A DNA stretch of 64,000 nucleotides, taken from Candidatus Oscillibacter excrementigallinarum (lineage in GTDB: Bacteria; Bacillota; Clostridia; Oscillospirales; Oscillospiraceae). A program made the translations under genes and the position numbers. The notes below the pieces were generated by a model that saw nothing but the letters and a program-made list of their open reading frames with translations, was not told the origin of the DNA and searched no databases. This document shows, piece by piece, positions 42,606 through 50,464 of the stretch. The stretch lies in the NCBI GenBank assembly GCA_019118245.1, contig DWZJ01000005.1, positions 1 through 64,000 of the forward strand. Reading direction: 5' to 3'. Each line of letters starts with the position of its first letter. The first letter of the stretch is position 1.

Positions 42606-43724
42606 TTACTGGGCCAGGAACACCAGGTTCCGGTCCGTGATGAAATTGGGGACGCTGTACACCACGCAGATCTCGTCGATGTCGTTCTCCGCCGCGTACT
42701 GGGCAGGGGACATCCGGTAGTACCGCAGGTCCAGCAGGTGGACCTCCTCGAAGCTCTGGGCCAGGAAGGGCGCCAGGGAATCGGAGTAGGAGTCCCGGAT
42801 CAGCAGGAGCTTTCCCCCGTCCCGGGCGTTCTCGTTCCGGATGACGCACAGGGGCTGGTTGCCCCCCAGGAAAGAGGAATACTTGTCCTTCTGGGTCAAG
42901 TAGCTCCGGTCGTACAGCATGCCGGGCTCCGGGGCGCCGGTGCGCCAGGAGGTGACCGTCAGGCCGTCCTCCTCCACCCAGAACTCCATGGTGTCCGGCA
43001 TCAGCCAGTGGATGCCGGACTGGGAGTACAGGGTCCCGTTGAAGTCCGTGCTGGCCGTTTCCGGTGTAAAGTCCTCTGCCTTGAGGGGGTCTCTACCCAA
43101 GGCTTCCAGCAGGGCGTTGGCCCCATAGAAGGCCCCCAGGGAAGTCCAGTGGTGGTCCGTCCGGTAGAAGATGGGCTCACCGGCGTGGGCCGTCAGGGCG
43201 GAAGAAAAGTCAATCTGGGGCAGGCCCGTGTCCGCCGCCTGGGCGAGATAGGCGTTCTGGTCCCAGGATTCGGCGCCCTCCGGCAGCTTGTCCCGCCACA
43301 CCTCCGCCGCCGAGGGGATGAGACCCAGGTACACCGGGATGTCCGTGCCATCTGCCAGCCGGACCACAAAGGAGAGGTTCGTCTCCTCCAGGCCGTCGGT
43401 GGGAGCGTCCACCTTGGAGATCAGCGTCTCCCCGTCACAGAGATAGATGTTGTTGAACAGCCGCTTGCCGATGAGCTGCTCCATCCGGGCCTTCAATCCC
43501 GTCCATTGGTCCCGCAGGGGGAACTGGTCCTGGACGTAGGACTCCACGTCCTCCATGTAGCTGCCGTCCAGCACGCCGGACAGCGTCAGCGCGGGCCGCT
43601 GCTGGAGGGTGCGGTTCTCCACGTCGGACCGCTCCCGGTCCGGCAGCAGGAACTGCCACACCATCAGGCCCCCCAGGAAGAGGCAGAACAGGGCTGTGAG
43701 AAATCGTGCGTAACCTTTTGACAT
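42606..43724 (-). CDS. DHHW family surface-polymer acylation protein
   Basis: The 372-aa protein has an N-terminal membrane helix (FLTALFCLFLGGLMVWQFLL) and an outer SGNH/AlgX-like domain with the family signature RTDHHWTSLGAFYGA and LLLIRDSYSDSLAPFLAQ. DHHW proteins pair with MBOAT acyltransferases to acetylate exported polysaccharides, moving acyl groups outside the membrane. It lies 15 nt after the MBOAT gene. The polymer target is unknown. Confidence 0.88.
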   Translation of the reverse strand: MSKGYARFLTALFCLFLGGLMVWQFLLPDRERSDVENRTLQQRPALTLSGVLDGSYMEDVESYVQDQFPLRDQWTGLKARMEQLIGKRLFNNIYLCDGETLISKVDAPTDGLEETNLSFVVRLADGTDIPVYLGLIPSAAEVWRDKLPEGAESWDQNAYLAQAADTGLPQIDFSSALTAHAGEPIFYRTDHHWTSLGAFYGANALLEALGRDPLKAEDFTPETASTDFNGTLYSQSGIHWLMPDTMEFWVEEDGLTVTSWRTGAPEPGMLYDRSYLTQKDKYSSFLGGNQPLCVIRNENARDGGKLLLIRDSYSDSLAPFLAQSFEEVHLLDLRYYRMSPAQYAAENDIDEICVVYSVPNFITDRNLVFLAQ

Positions 43725-43739
43725 ACGATCTGCCTCCTC

Positions 43740-45167
43740 TCAGAACCGGAAATACAGGAAGGGGTTGTAGCTGCCGTCCACCAGATAGGCGGTGCACACC
43801 ACCAGGGACAGCATCATCAAGATCGGGGCGGCCAGCTGTTCCGCCCGCCGGGGCAGCTTCGCCCACAGCCGCTGGCCCAGGGCCGTGGAAGCCAGCATCA
43901 GGGCGATCAGCGTCACGGCGTAGCTCCGGAGCCGGAAGCCGTCGGCGGCGCTCCACAGGGGGGCGTTTCCGAAGCAGGCGGCCAGATAGTCCCCGCACAC
44001 CGACAAATCCACCATGGCGAAGAGGCCCCAGCCCACGAACACCACGATCAGGGTGTAGACGTGCTTGATCGCCTTCGGGGTCTTTTCCAGCACGCCCCGG
44101 AGGACGTACCGCTCCAGGATCAGCCAGGCAGCGAAGTACAGCCCCCACAGGACGAAGTTCCAGCTGGCCCCGTGCCAGAAGCCGGTGCAGAACCAGACGA
44201 TGATGAGATTCCGGATGGTCCTGGCGGTGCCGCCCCGGTTGCCTCCCAGGGGGATATACAGGTAGTCCCGGAACCAGGAGGTCAGGGACATGTGCCACCG
44301 CCGCCAGAAGGTGCCCACCGAGTCGGCGCAGTATGGGTGGTCGAAGTTCTCGTTAAAGTGGAAGCCGAAGATGCGCCCCAGGCCGATGGCCATGTCGGAG
44401 TAGCCGGAGAAATCGAAGTAGATCTGGAAGCCGTAGGCGGTGAGGCCCAGCCAGCCCCCGAGGACCGTCAGCGTCCCCGCCCCCTGGGCCGCCAGGCACT
44501 CGTCCCACAGCGCCCCGATGGAGTTGGCCAGCAGGACCTTTTTGGCAAGGCCCACGCAGAACCGCCGGGCGCCCAGGGCGAAGTTCTCCGACGAGTGGAT
44601 CCGGTGCACCAGGTCCGCCGCCACCGTCTTGTACTGGACGATGGGGCCGGCGATCAGCTGGGGGAACATGGTGACGAAGGTTCCGAACTCCACCATGTTC
44701 CGCTGCACCGGCGCGTCCTTCCGGTACACGTCGATGGTGTAGCTCATGGTCTGGAAGGTGTAGAAGGAGATGCCGATGGGCAGCGGCACCCCCCACAGGG
44801 GGATGGTGACCCCCAGCAGCTCCACGCTCCGGGGGATCAGAATGCCCGTCAGGGCGTACAGGTTCTCGGCGAAGAAGGTGCCGTACTTGAAGAAGAACAG
44901 CAGCGCCAGGTTGAAGATCACCGACTGGGCCACGAACCACCGGGCCTTTTTGTCGTCGCTGCGGTGCTTCTCCACCAGCAGGCCGTGGGTGTAGTCGATG
45001 ATGATGGAGACGAACATGATGACGATGTACACCGGTTCGCCCCAGCCATAGAACAGCAAACTCACCAGCAGCAGGACGAAGTTCCGCCACTTCAGGGGGG
45101 ACAGGAAGTACACCAGCAGCGTCAGGGGCAGGTAGAGGAATAAAAAAGTCAGACTGCTGAAAACCAA
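43740..45167 (-). CDS. MBOAT family O-acyltransferase
   Basis: The 475-aa polytopic membrane protein passes acyl groups across the membrane (AlgI/DltB/PatA family). The active region WFCTGFWHGASWNFVLWGLYFA holds the conserved histidine, and YFDFSGYSDMAIGLGRIFGF is the AlgI-type motif. The start has AAGGAGAG. It forms an operon with the upstream DUF4358 lipoprotein gene and the downstream DHHW gene. Confidence 0.93.
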   Translation of the reverse strand: MVFSSLTFLFLYLPLTLLVYFLSPLKWRNFVLLLVSLLFYGWGEPVYIVIMFVSIIIDYTHGLLVEKHRSDDKKARWFVAQSVIFNLALLFFFKYGTFFAENLYALTGILIPRSVELLGVTIPLWGVPLPIGISFYTFQTMSYTIDVYRKDAPVQRNMVEFGTFVTMFPQLIAGPIVQYKTVAADLVHRIHSSENFALGARRFCVGLAKKVLLANSIGALWDECLAAQGAGTLTVLGGWLGLTAYGFQIYFDFSGYSDMAIGLGRIFGFHFNENFDHPYCADSVGTFWRRWHMSLTSWFRDYLYIPLGGNRGGTARTIRNLIIVWFCTGFWHGASWNFVLWGLYFAAWLILERYVLRGVLEKTPKAIKHVYTLIVVFVGWGLFAMVDLSVCGDYLAACFGNAPLWSAADGFRLRSYAVTLIALMLASTALGQRLWAKLPRRAEQLAAPILMMLSLVVCTAYLVDGSYNPFLYFRF

Positions 45168-45206
45168 GGGCCTCTCTCCTTAAATAAAACGAACTCTCAG
45201 CAAAGG

Positions 45207-45241
45207 GGGGACAGCCGCGGAAACGCTGCGGCCGTCCCCCG
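45207..45241 (-). other. Hairpin between the DUF4358 and MBOAT genes
   Basis: GGGGGACAGCCGC...GCGGCCGTCCCCC forms a strong stem. On the minus strand it is followed by only CCTTTGC, so it is a weak or partial terminator that may give more transcript of the first gene than of the rest. Confidence 0.5.
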
Positions 45242-45249
45242 CGTCCATC

Positions 45250-45759
45250 TCACTGGAACTGCTGCTGGAACTGCTCAACGATCTCCGCCTGATTCTGGGC
45301 GCAGGCCACCATGGCCACGTAGGCCCCTTCCTGGATCACCTGGGCGTTGGACCAGGTCTCCATGGACTCCGGGTACCAGGCGCCGCCCTCTGCCTGGGCG
45401 TCCACCCGGTCCTGGAGGATGGAGGCGGCGGTGGCTGCGTCCTCCTCGCTGCCGCACTGGACCAGCACGATCTCATTCACCACGGCGCTCATCATGGGGG
45501 CCTTGGCGATCAGCTGCTCCGTGGCCACGTCCGCCAGGCCGGGGTAATAGCTCTCCAGCAGGTCGCCCTCCACATTCATCATCAGGATGTCATTTTCACC
45601 GCTGGAGGCGGTGTCCTCTGTCCAGCCGTAGGTCTCCGCCAGGGTATTGTAAAAGGCGGTCAGGTCCACGTCATTCTGGGCGGCCGTCTCTCCGCCGCAG
45701 GCGGTCAGCAGGCTCATGGTCATGATGGCGGCCAGCGCCAGGGTCAACAGTTTTTTCAT
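45250..45759 (-). CDS. DUF4358 lipoprotein
   Basis: The 169-aa lipoprotein has a signal peptide with lipobox LLTAC (MKKLLTLALAAIMTMSLLTACGG) and the DUF4358 domain (YPGLADVATEQLIAKAPMMSAVVNEIVLVQC). In Firmicutes this domain often sits next to MBOAT and DHHW genes, as here, so it is probably an accessory surface factor of the acylation system. No catalytic motif is seen. Confidence 0.85.
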   Translation of the reverse strand: MKKLLTLALAAIMTMSLLTACGGETAAQNDVDLTAFYNTLAETYGWTEDTASSGENDILMMNVEGDLLESYYPGLADVATEQLIAKAPMMSAVVNEIVLVQCGSEEDAATAASILQDRVDAQAEGGAWYPESMETWSNAQVIQEGAYVAMVACAQNQAEIVEQFQQQFQ

Positions 45760-45881
45760 GGTGATTGGTTTCCTTTCAAAAGTTCTCGGGGAGTACAGAC
45801 GGACCCCAGGTCCGAAAAGTTCCCGCTTCCCGCCAGTATTTCCAATTTTTTTCGTTTTAACAGCCCTTCCCTGTCCCGCCC

Positions 45882-45910
45882 TTGCATTTCCCCGCCGGAG
45901 GCGGTATCAT
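45882..45910 (+). promoter_or_regulatory. Promoter of the threonine aldolase gene
   Basis: TTGCAT, a 17-bp spacer and TATCAT. The same hexamers and spacing precede the FMN reductase gene at 50901-50929. Confidence 0.7.
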
Positions 45911-45944
45911 GGCTCTATCATCTTGAAAAAGGCGGGAGAGCACA

Positions 45945-46967
45945 ATGTACAGTTTCCGGAACGATTACAGCGAGGGGGCCCACCCCCAGGTCATCCAGGC
46001 CCTGGCGGACACCAACGGCGTCCAGACGGTGGGCTATGGCACGGACCCCTACTGCGCCACCGCGGCGGACACCATCCGCCGTCTCTGCGCCGCGCCGGAC
46101 GCCGCCGTCCACTTCCTGGTGGGCGGCACCCAGGTGAATTTGGTGACCATCGACGCGTTTTTACAGTCCTACGAGGCGGTGATCGCCGCCCAGACCGGCC
46201 ACGTCAGTACCCACGAGACCGGGGCCATCGAGGCCACCGGCCACAAGGTCTGCACGGTGGAGGGCCCCGACGGAAAGCTGACCCCGGCGCTGGTGGAGTC
46301 CGTCCTGGCCCAGCACAACGGCACGGAGCACATGGTGCTGCCCCGGCTGGTGTACATCTCCGACACCACGGAGATCGGCACCATCTACACCAAAGCGGAG
46401 CTGACCGCCCTGCGGCAGTGCTGCCAGGCCCACGGCCTGTTCCTCTACCTGGACGGCGCCCGGCTGGGCTCCGCCCTCACCGCCCCCGGCAATGACCTGT
46501 CTCTGCCGGATCTGGCGGCCCTGACGGACGGTTTCACCATCGGCGGCACCAAGAACGGTGCCCTGTTCGGGGAGGCGCTGGTGCTCACCCACCCCCTGCC
46601 CCACTTCCGCTGGCACATGAAGCAGCGGGGCGCCGTGCTGGCCAAGGGGCGTCTGCTGGGCATCCAGTTCCAGACTCTGCTGGAGGACGGTCTCTACTTC
46701 GACCTGGCCCGCCACGCCAACCGGCTGGCCCTCCGCCTGCGGGACGGCATCGCCGCCCTGGGATATCCCTTCCCGGTGGAGTCCCCCTCCAACCAGCAGT
46801 TCCCGGTGCTGCCAAACGGGACCGTGGCCAAGCTCCAGGAGCTGGGCTATGAATTCGAGATCGACCACCCGGTGGACAATGGCCACACCTGCATCCGCCT
46901 GGTGACCAGCTGGGCCACGCCGGAGCGCGCCATGGAAGCCTTCCTCCGGGACCTGGCCGCGTGCTGA
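45945..46967 (+). CDS. ltaE: Low-specificity L-threonine aldolase
   Basis: This PLP enzyme splits threonine or allo-threonine to glycine and acetaldehyde. The 340-aa protein starts with the family's FRNDYSEGAHPQV and has the PLP lysine in FTIGGTKNGALFGE. The aspartate of the cofactor site is in LFLYLDGARLGSAL, and the stacking histidine is in GHVSTHETGAIEATGHKV. Length is normal. It is monocistronic between its own promoter and terminator. Confidence 0.92.
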   Translation: MYSFRNDYSEGAHPQVIQALADTNGVQTVGYGTDPYCATAADTIRRLCAAPDAAVHFLVGGTQVNLVTIDAFLQSYEAVIAAQTGHVSTHETGAIEATGHKVCTVEGPDGKLTPALVESVLAQHNGTEHMVLPRLVYISDTTEIGTIYTKAELTALRQCCQAHGLFLYLDGARLGSALTAPGNDLSLPDLAALTDGFTIGGTKNGALFGEALVLTHPLPHFRWHMKQRGAVLAKGRLLGIQFQTLLEDGLYFDLARHANRLALRLRDGIAALGYPFPVESPSNQQFPVLPNGTVAKLQELGYEFEIDHPVDNGHTCIRLVTSWATPERAMEAFLRDLAAC

Positions 46968-46974
46968 ATCGATC

Positions 46975-47006
46975 AAAAGGGACCGCCTGTCAGGCGGTCC
47001 CTTTTT
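46975..47006 (+). terminator. Terminator of ltaE
   Basis: AAAAGGGACCGCCTG-TCAGGCGGTCCCTTTTT, a clear intrinsic terminator. Confidence 0.9.
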
Positions 47007-47055
47007 GATAGCGTGCTTCCCTGTCCGCCGGCCCATGAGCCCGCTTTCTTTTATC

Positions 47056-47067
47056 GTACTTTTGTTC
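47056..47067 (+). promoter_or_regulatory. LexA-type box 1 (one mismatch)
   Basis: GTACTTTTGTTC; its reverse complement GAACAAAAGTAC differs by one base from the GAAC-N4-GTTC core of Firmicutes LexA sites. It is upstream of the -35 box. Confidence 0.6.
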
Positions 47068-47076
47068 GATTTTTGC

Positions 47077-47105
47077 TTGACAGAAACATTTGTTCGAGTT
47101 ACAAT
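47077..47105 (+). promoter_or_regulatory. Strong sigma-A promoter of the putative SOS operon
   Basis: TTGACA, a 17-bp spacer and TACAAT. The spacer contains LexA-type box 2 and box 3 lies just after the -10. Confidence 0.9.
47084..47095 (+). promoter_or_regulatory. LexA-type box 2 (one mismatch), in the promoter spacer
   Basis: AAACATTTGTTC, one base from GAAC-N4-GTTC. Bound repressor here would block RNA polymerase. Confidence 0.6.
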
Positions 47106-47112
47106 ACGAATA

Positions 47113-47124
47113 GAACAAAAGTTC
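47113..47124 (+). promoter_or_regulatory. LexA-type box 3 (perfect core)
   Basis: GAACAAAAGTTC has the full GAAC-N4-GTTC palindrome, extended to AGAACAAAAGTTCG. It lies at the expected transcription start. Confidence 0.78.
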
Positions 47125-47143
47125 GAATAAGGAGGATATTTCC

Positions 47144-47272
47144 ATGAGCGGCTGGACTTTCTTTTTTATTCTGGTGGGCGTGGCCTTTCTGACCTCCCGG
47201 CTCTTCCGGATCATCGACGCCATCGAGCGCCCGGCCCGGCGCCACTCCCGGCGGCGGACCGCCCTCCGGTGA
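47144..47272 (+). CDS. 42-aa single-span membrane peptide leading the SOS operon
   Basis: This ORF (MSGWTFFFILVGVAFLTSRLFRIIDAIERPARRHSRRRTALR) is too short for the track. It has an optimal AAGGAGG ribosome site, one hydrophobic helix (about residues 4-23) and a strongly basic tail. It is the first gene after the LexA-box promoter, and its TGA is followed one base later by the ATG of the radical SAM gene. By position it recalls short SOS membrane peptides that slow division or growth (YneA, TisB), but there is no sequence match that I can show. Confidence 0.75.
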   Translation: MSGWTFFFILVGVAFLTSRLFRIIDAIERPARRHSRRRTALR

Positions 47273-47273
47273 G

Positions 47274-48539
47274 ATGGACGTCCTGGAAAAGCTCACCATC
47301 CTGACGGACGCGGCCAAGTACGACGCGGCCTGCACCTCCAGCGGCGGGGACCGGAAGGCCAAGGCGGGATCCATCGGCAACACCTCCACCTCCATCGCCG
47401 GGTGCTGCCACTCCTTCTCCGCCGACGGCCGGTGCGTCACGCTGCTGAAGGTGCTGCTGACCAACCGGTGCGTGTACGACTGCAAATACTGCGTCAACCG
47501 CCGCAGCAACGAGACGAGGCGGGCCATGTTCACCCCGGAGGAGCTGGCGGACCTGACCATCCAGTTCTACCGCCGGAACTACATCGAGGGGCTGTTCCTC
47601 TCCTCCGGCGTATACCGCTCCCCGGACTACACCACGGAGCTGATGATCCGGTCCCTGCGGATCCTGCGGGAGCAGTACCGCTTCAACGGCTACATCCACG
47701 CCAAGGCCATCCCCGGCACATCGCCGGAGCTGGTGGAGCAGCTGGGGTTCCTGGCGGACCGGCTCAGCGTCAACATCGAGCTGCCGTCTGAGGCGGGCCT
47801 CCGGGCCCTGGCCCCGGACAAGACGAAACAGGCCATCCTGGCCCCCATGGGGCAGATCCGGGTGCGGGGCCAGCAGAGCCGGGAGGAGCTGGTGAAGTAC
47901 CGCCATGCCCCCAGGTTCGCCCCCGCCGGCCAGAGCACCCAGCTGATCGTGGGCGCCACGGCGGACACGGACTTTCACATCCTGCGGCTGACCCAGGGAC
48001 TGTACGACCGCTACCGGCTCAAACGGGTGTTCTACTCCGCCTATGTGCCGGTGGTGGAGAATCCCCTGCTGCCGTCGAAGGACACCAAGCCGCCTCTGCT
48101 GCGGGAGCACCGGCTGTACCAGGCGGACTGGCTGCTGCGGTTTTACGGCTTCCGGGCGGAGGAGCTGCTGGACGCGGACCATCCGGACTTCGATGCCCGG
48201 GTGGACCCCAAGTGCAGCTGGGCCCTCCAGCACCTGGACTTCTTCCCGGTGGAGGTGAACCGGGCGGACTACGAGGCCCTGCTGCGGATCCCCGGCGTGG
48301 GGGTGGTCTCCGCCAAGCGCATCCTGGTGTCCCGCCGGACCCGGAAGCTGCGGATCGAGGACCTGCCCAAGCTGGGGGTGGTGATGAAGCGGGCCCAGTA
48401 TTTTCTCACGGCCTCCGGCCGCATGGCGGAGGGCCTGCGGTTCACGCCGGACAGCCTGCTGCGGAACCTGATCGCGGCAGAGCGGCCCTCCCTGCCCCAG
48501 CCGGAGCTGGAGCAGCTGTCCCTGTTCGCCCCTGTGTGA
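47274..48539 (+). CDS. Putative DNA modification/repair radical SAM protein (TIGR03916-like)
   Basis: The 421-aa protein has the radical SAM cluster motif NRCVYDCKYCVN (CX3CX2C, Cys66, 70, 73) and a partial barrel. Near the C-terminus a helix-hairpin-helix DNA-binding motif (LLRIPGVGVVSAKRILVSRR) is visible. These features match the family called putative DNA modification/repair radical SAM protein, which is found with the next gene's family. The actual reaction is unknown. It lacks its own good ribosome site and is likely translated by coupling with the small peptide ORF (TGAgATG). Confidence 0.85.
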   Translation: MDVLEKLTILTDAAKYDAACTSSGGDRKAKAGSIGNTSTSIAGCCHSFSADGRCVTLLKVLLTNRCVYDCKYCVNRRSNETRRAMFTPEELADLTIQFYRRNYIEGLFLSSGVYRSPDYTTELMIRSLRILREQYRFNGYIHAKAIPGTSPELVEQLGFLADRLSVNIELPSEAGLRALAPDKTKQAILAPMGQIRVRGQQSREELVKYRHAPRFAPAGQSTQLIVGATADTDFHILRLTQGLYDRYRLKRVFYSAYVPVVENPLLPSKDTKPPLLREHRLYQADWLLRFYGFRAEELLDADHPDFDARVDPKCSWALQHLDFFPVEVNRADYEALLRIPGVGVVSAKRILVSRRTRKLRIEDLPKLGVVMKRAQYFLTASGRMAEGLRFTPDSLLRNLIAAERPSLPQPELEQLSLFAPV

Positions 48540-48550
48540 GGGAGGTCCCC

Positions 48551-49408
48551 ATGACCGAGATGATCTATGAATACGACGGCAGCTTTGAGGGATTCCTCAC
48601 CTGCGTCTTTGAGCGCTACGCCCAAAAAGAAGTCCTCACCGCCATCACCTGCGGTGAGGATATTCAATCCACGCTGTTCCCCGTGCGGACGGTCCTGACG
48701 GACCGGGACCACGCCGCCCGGGTGTACCGGAAGGTGGTCAAGCTGTCCCCGGAGGCGGCGGATCTGCTGCGCCGGGGCTTTCTCACCTGCCTGCCGGAGC
48801 GGGAGATGCACCTCCTCCGGCTGGTGGTGAAGCTGCTGGAGGAGGGCCCCCGCTTCCTCCGGGACCTGTCCGACGAGGCGCTCTACCCGGTCCTGCGGGC
48901 GGTGCGGCACCTGAACGGCGAGGTCCACCAGTACAAGGGCTTCGTCCGCTTCTCCGACCTGGGGGGCGTGCTGGGCGGCGAGATCCAGCCGAAAAACCGG
49001 GTCCTCCCCCTGCTGCGGCAGCACTTCTGCGCCCGGTATCAGAACGAGCGGTTCTTCCTCTACGACCGCACCCACCGGGAGGCGCTGTTCTACGCCGGGG
49101 GCCGATCCGCCATCCGGCCCCTGGAGCAGTTCCAGATGGCGCCGCCGGATGAGGCGGAGGCCCGCTACCGCCTGCTGTGGAAGCGGTTCTACGACACCAT
49201 CGCCATCCGGGAGCGGGAGAACCCCCGCTGCCGCATGACCCACATGCCCAAGCGGTACTGGAACACCATGACGGAGTTCCAGGGGGAGGACTTTTTCAAG
49301 CCGAGAGGGACTCCCGCAGCCGTTTCAGGCCCCGGCGCTCCAGCCGGGATACCTGCACCTGGGACACCCCCAGGATCCGGGCGGTCTGCTCCTGGGTCAG
49401 CCCCTTGA
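48551..49408 (+). CDS. Probable DNA metabolism protein (TIGR03915/DUF4130-like)
   Basis: The 285-aa protein matches the family paired with the preceding radical SAM protein: start MIYEYDGSFEGFLTCVFERYA, then LRAVRHLNGEVHQYKGFVRFSDLGG, and RCMTHMPKRYW-like RMTHMPKRYWNTMTEFQ near residue 235. In other species this domain is fused to a uracil-DNA glycosylase-like domain; none is present here. After TEFQ the ORF continues about 45 residues antisense to the end of sigF, probably because its native stop was lost. GGGAGG precedes the ATG. Confidence 0.85.
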   Translation: MTEMIYEYDGSFEGFLTCVFERYAQKEVLTAITCGEDIQSTLFPVRTVLTDRDHAARVYRKVVKLSPEAADLLRRGFLTCLPEREMHLLRLVVKLLEEGPRFLRDLSDEALYPVLRAVRHLNGEVHQYKGFVRFSDLGGVLGGEIQPKNRVLPLLRQHFCARYQNERFFLYDRTHREALFYAGGRSAIRPLEQFQMAPPDEAEARYRLLWKRFYDTIAIRERENPRCRMTHMPKRYWNTMTEFQGEDFFKPRGTPAAVSGPGAPAGIPAPGTPPGSGRSAPGSAP

Positions 49409-50000
49409 AGTACCGAAGCAGGATGGTCATCCGCTCCTTTTCCGGCAGCTGGTCGATGGACTCCCGCAGGGCGATCCGCTCCACCATGCCCTCCTCCGGG
49501 GCCTCGGTGCCCAGCATCCCCTCCAGGGTGAGGCCGTCGGCGGTCTCACGCTGGAGGGATTCCGGCGTGTCCGTGGCGATCTCCACCTGGGCGATCTCCT
49601 CCGGCGTCAGGCCGGAGGCCTCGGACAGCTCCGAAAGCACCGGCTCCCGGCCCAGCTCCTGCCGCAGCCGCTCCCGAATGGTGTAAAGGGACTGCGCTTG
49701 CTCCCGCATGGTGCGACCCACTTTCACCGCCCCGTCGTCCCGGAGGAAGCGGCGGATCTCCCCGGCGATCTTGGGCACGGCGTAGGTGGAGAAGCAGGTG
49801 CCGTAGTCGAAGTCGAACCCCTGCACCGCCTTTAAAAACCCCAGGCACCCCAGCTGGTACAGGTCCTCCGGGTCCACGCCCCGGCCGTAGTAGCGCCGCA
49901 CCACGCTCCAGATCAGGCCGTTGTTCTCGATCACCGCCTGCTCACAGGCGCCCCGGTCCCCCTCCTGGGCCGCCCGCAGCAGCTCCAGCGTGGCGCTCAT
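49296..50000 (-). CDS. sigF: Sporulation sigma factor SigF
   Basis: SigF directs forespore-specific transcription after asymmetric division. The 234-aa sigma-70 family protein has region 2 (LYQLGCLGFLKAVQGFDFDYGTCFSTYAVPKIAGEIRRFLRDDG), region 3 and region 4 with an HTH (LTQEQTARILGVSQVQVSRLERRGLKRLRE). The identity as SigF rather than SigG comes from the spoIIAA-spoIIAB-sigF order; it overlaps spoIIAB by ATGA. Its 3' end overlaps the convergent TIGR03915-type ORF by 113 nt. Confidence 0.94.
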   Translation of the reverse strand: MSATLELLRAAQEGDRGACEQAVIENNGLIWSVVRRYYGRGVDPEDLYQLGCLGFLKAVQGFDFDYGTCFSTYAVPKIAGEIRRFLRDDGAVKVGRTMREQAQSLYTIRERLRQELGREPVLSELSEASGLTPEEIAQVEIATDTPESLQRETADGLTLEGMLGTEAPEEGMVERIALRESIDQLPEKERMTILLRYFKGLTQEQTARILGVSQVQVSRLERRGLKRLRESLSA

Positions 50001-50446
50001 GTCCCGCTCTTCAGCCGGGGTGCCAGCCGCTTGCGCATCACCACGGTGGTGCCCCGGCCCGGCGTGGAGCGGACCACCAGCTTGTCCATAAAGCTCTCCA
50101 TGATGGTGAAGCCCATGCCGCTGCGCTCCTCCCCGCCGGTGGTGAACATGGGCTGGCGGGCCTTCTCAATGTCCGGGATGCCCCGGCCGTGGTCCCGCAC
50201 CGTCACCTCCAGCACCTGGTCCGGGCAGATCCGGACCTTCACCACCACCTGGCCGATGGAGTCCGGGTAGGCATGGACGATGGCGTTGGTCACCGCCTCG
50301 CTGACGGCGGTCTTGATGTCCTCCAGCTCGTTGAGGGTGGGGTCCATCTGGGCGGCGAAGCAGGACACCGCCGCCCGGGCGAACCCCTCGTTGCTGCTGC
50401 GGCTGGGAAATGCCAGCGTGACTTCGTTGTTGGCTTTGGTCTTCAT
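49997..50446 (-). CDS. spoIIAB: Anti-sigma F factor / serine kinase SpoIIAB
   Basis: SpoIIAB binds and holds SigF and phosphorylates SpoIIAA. The 149-aa GHKL ATPase shows the N box AVSEAVTNAIVHAYP, the G1 box RDHGRGIPDIEKARQPMFTT and G2 RSGMGFTIMESFMD. It lies between spoIIAA and sigF; the downstream overlap keeps the anti-sigma and sigma levels linked. Confidence 0.95.
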   Translation of the reverse strand: MKTKANNEVTLAFPSRSSNEGFARAAVSCFAAQMDPTLNELEDIKTAVSEAVTNAIVHAYPDSIGQVVVKVRICPDQVLEVTVRDHGRGIPDIEKARQPMFTTGGEERSGMGFTIMESFMDKLVVRSTPGRGTTVVMRKRLAPRLKSGT

Positions 50447-50464
50447 GATATGTACTCCCCCTTC

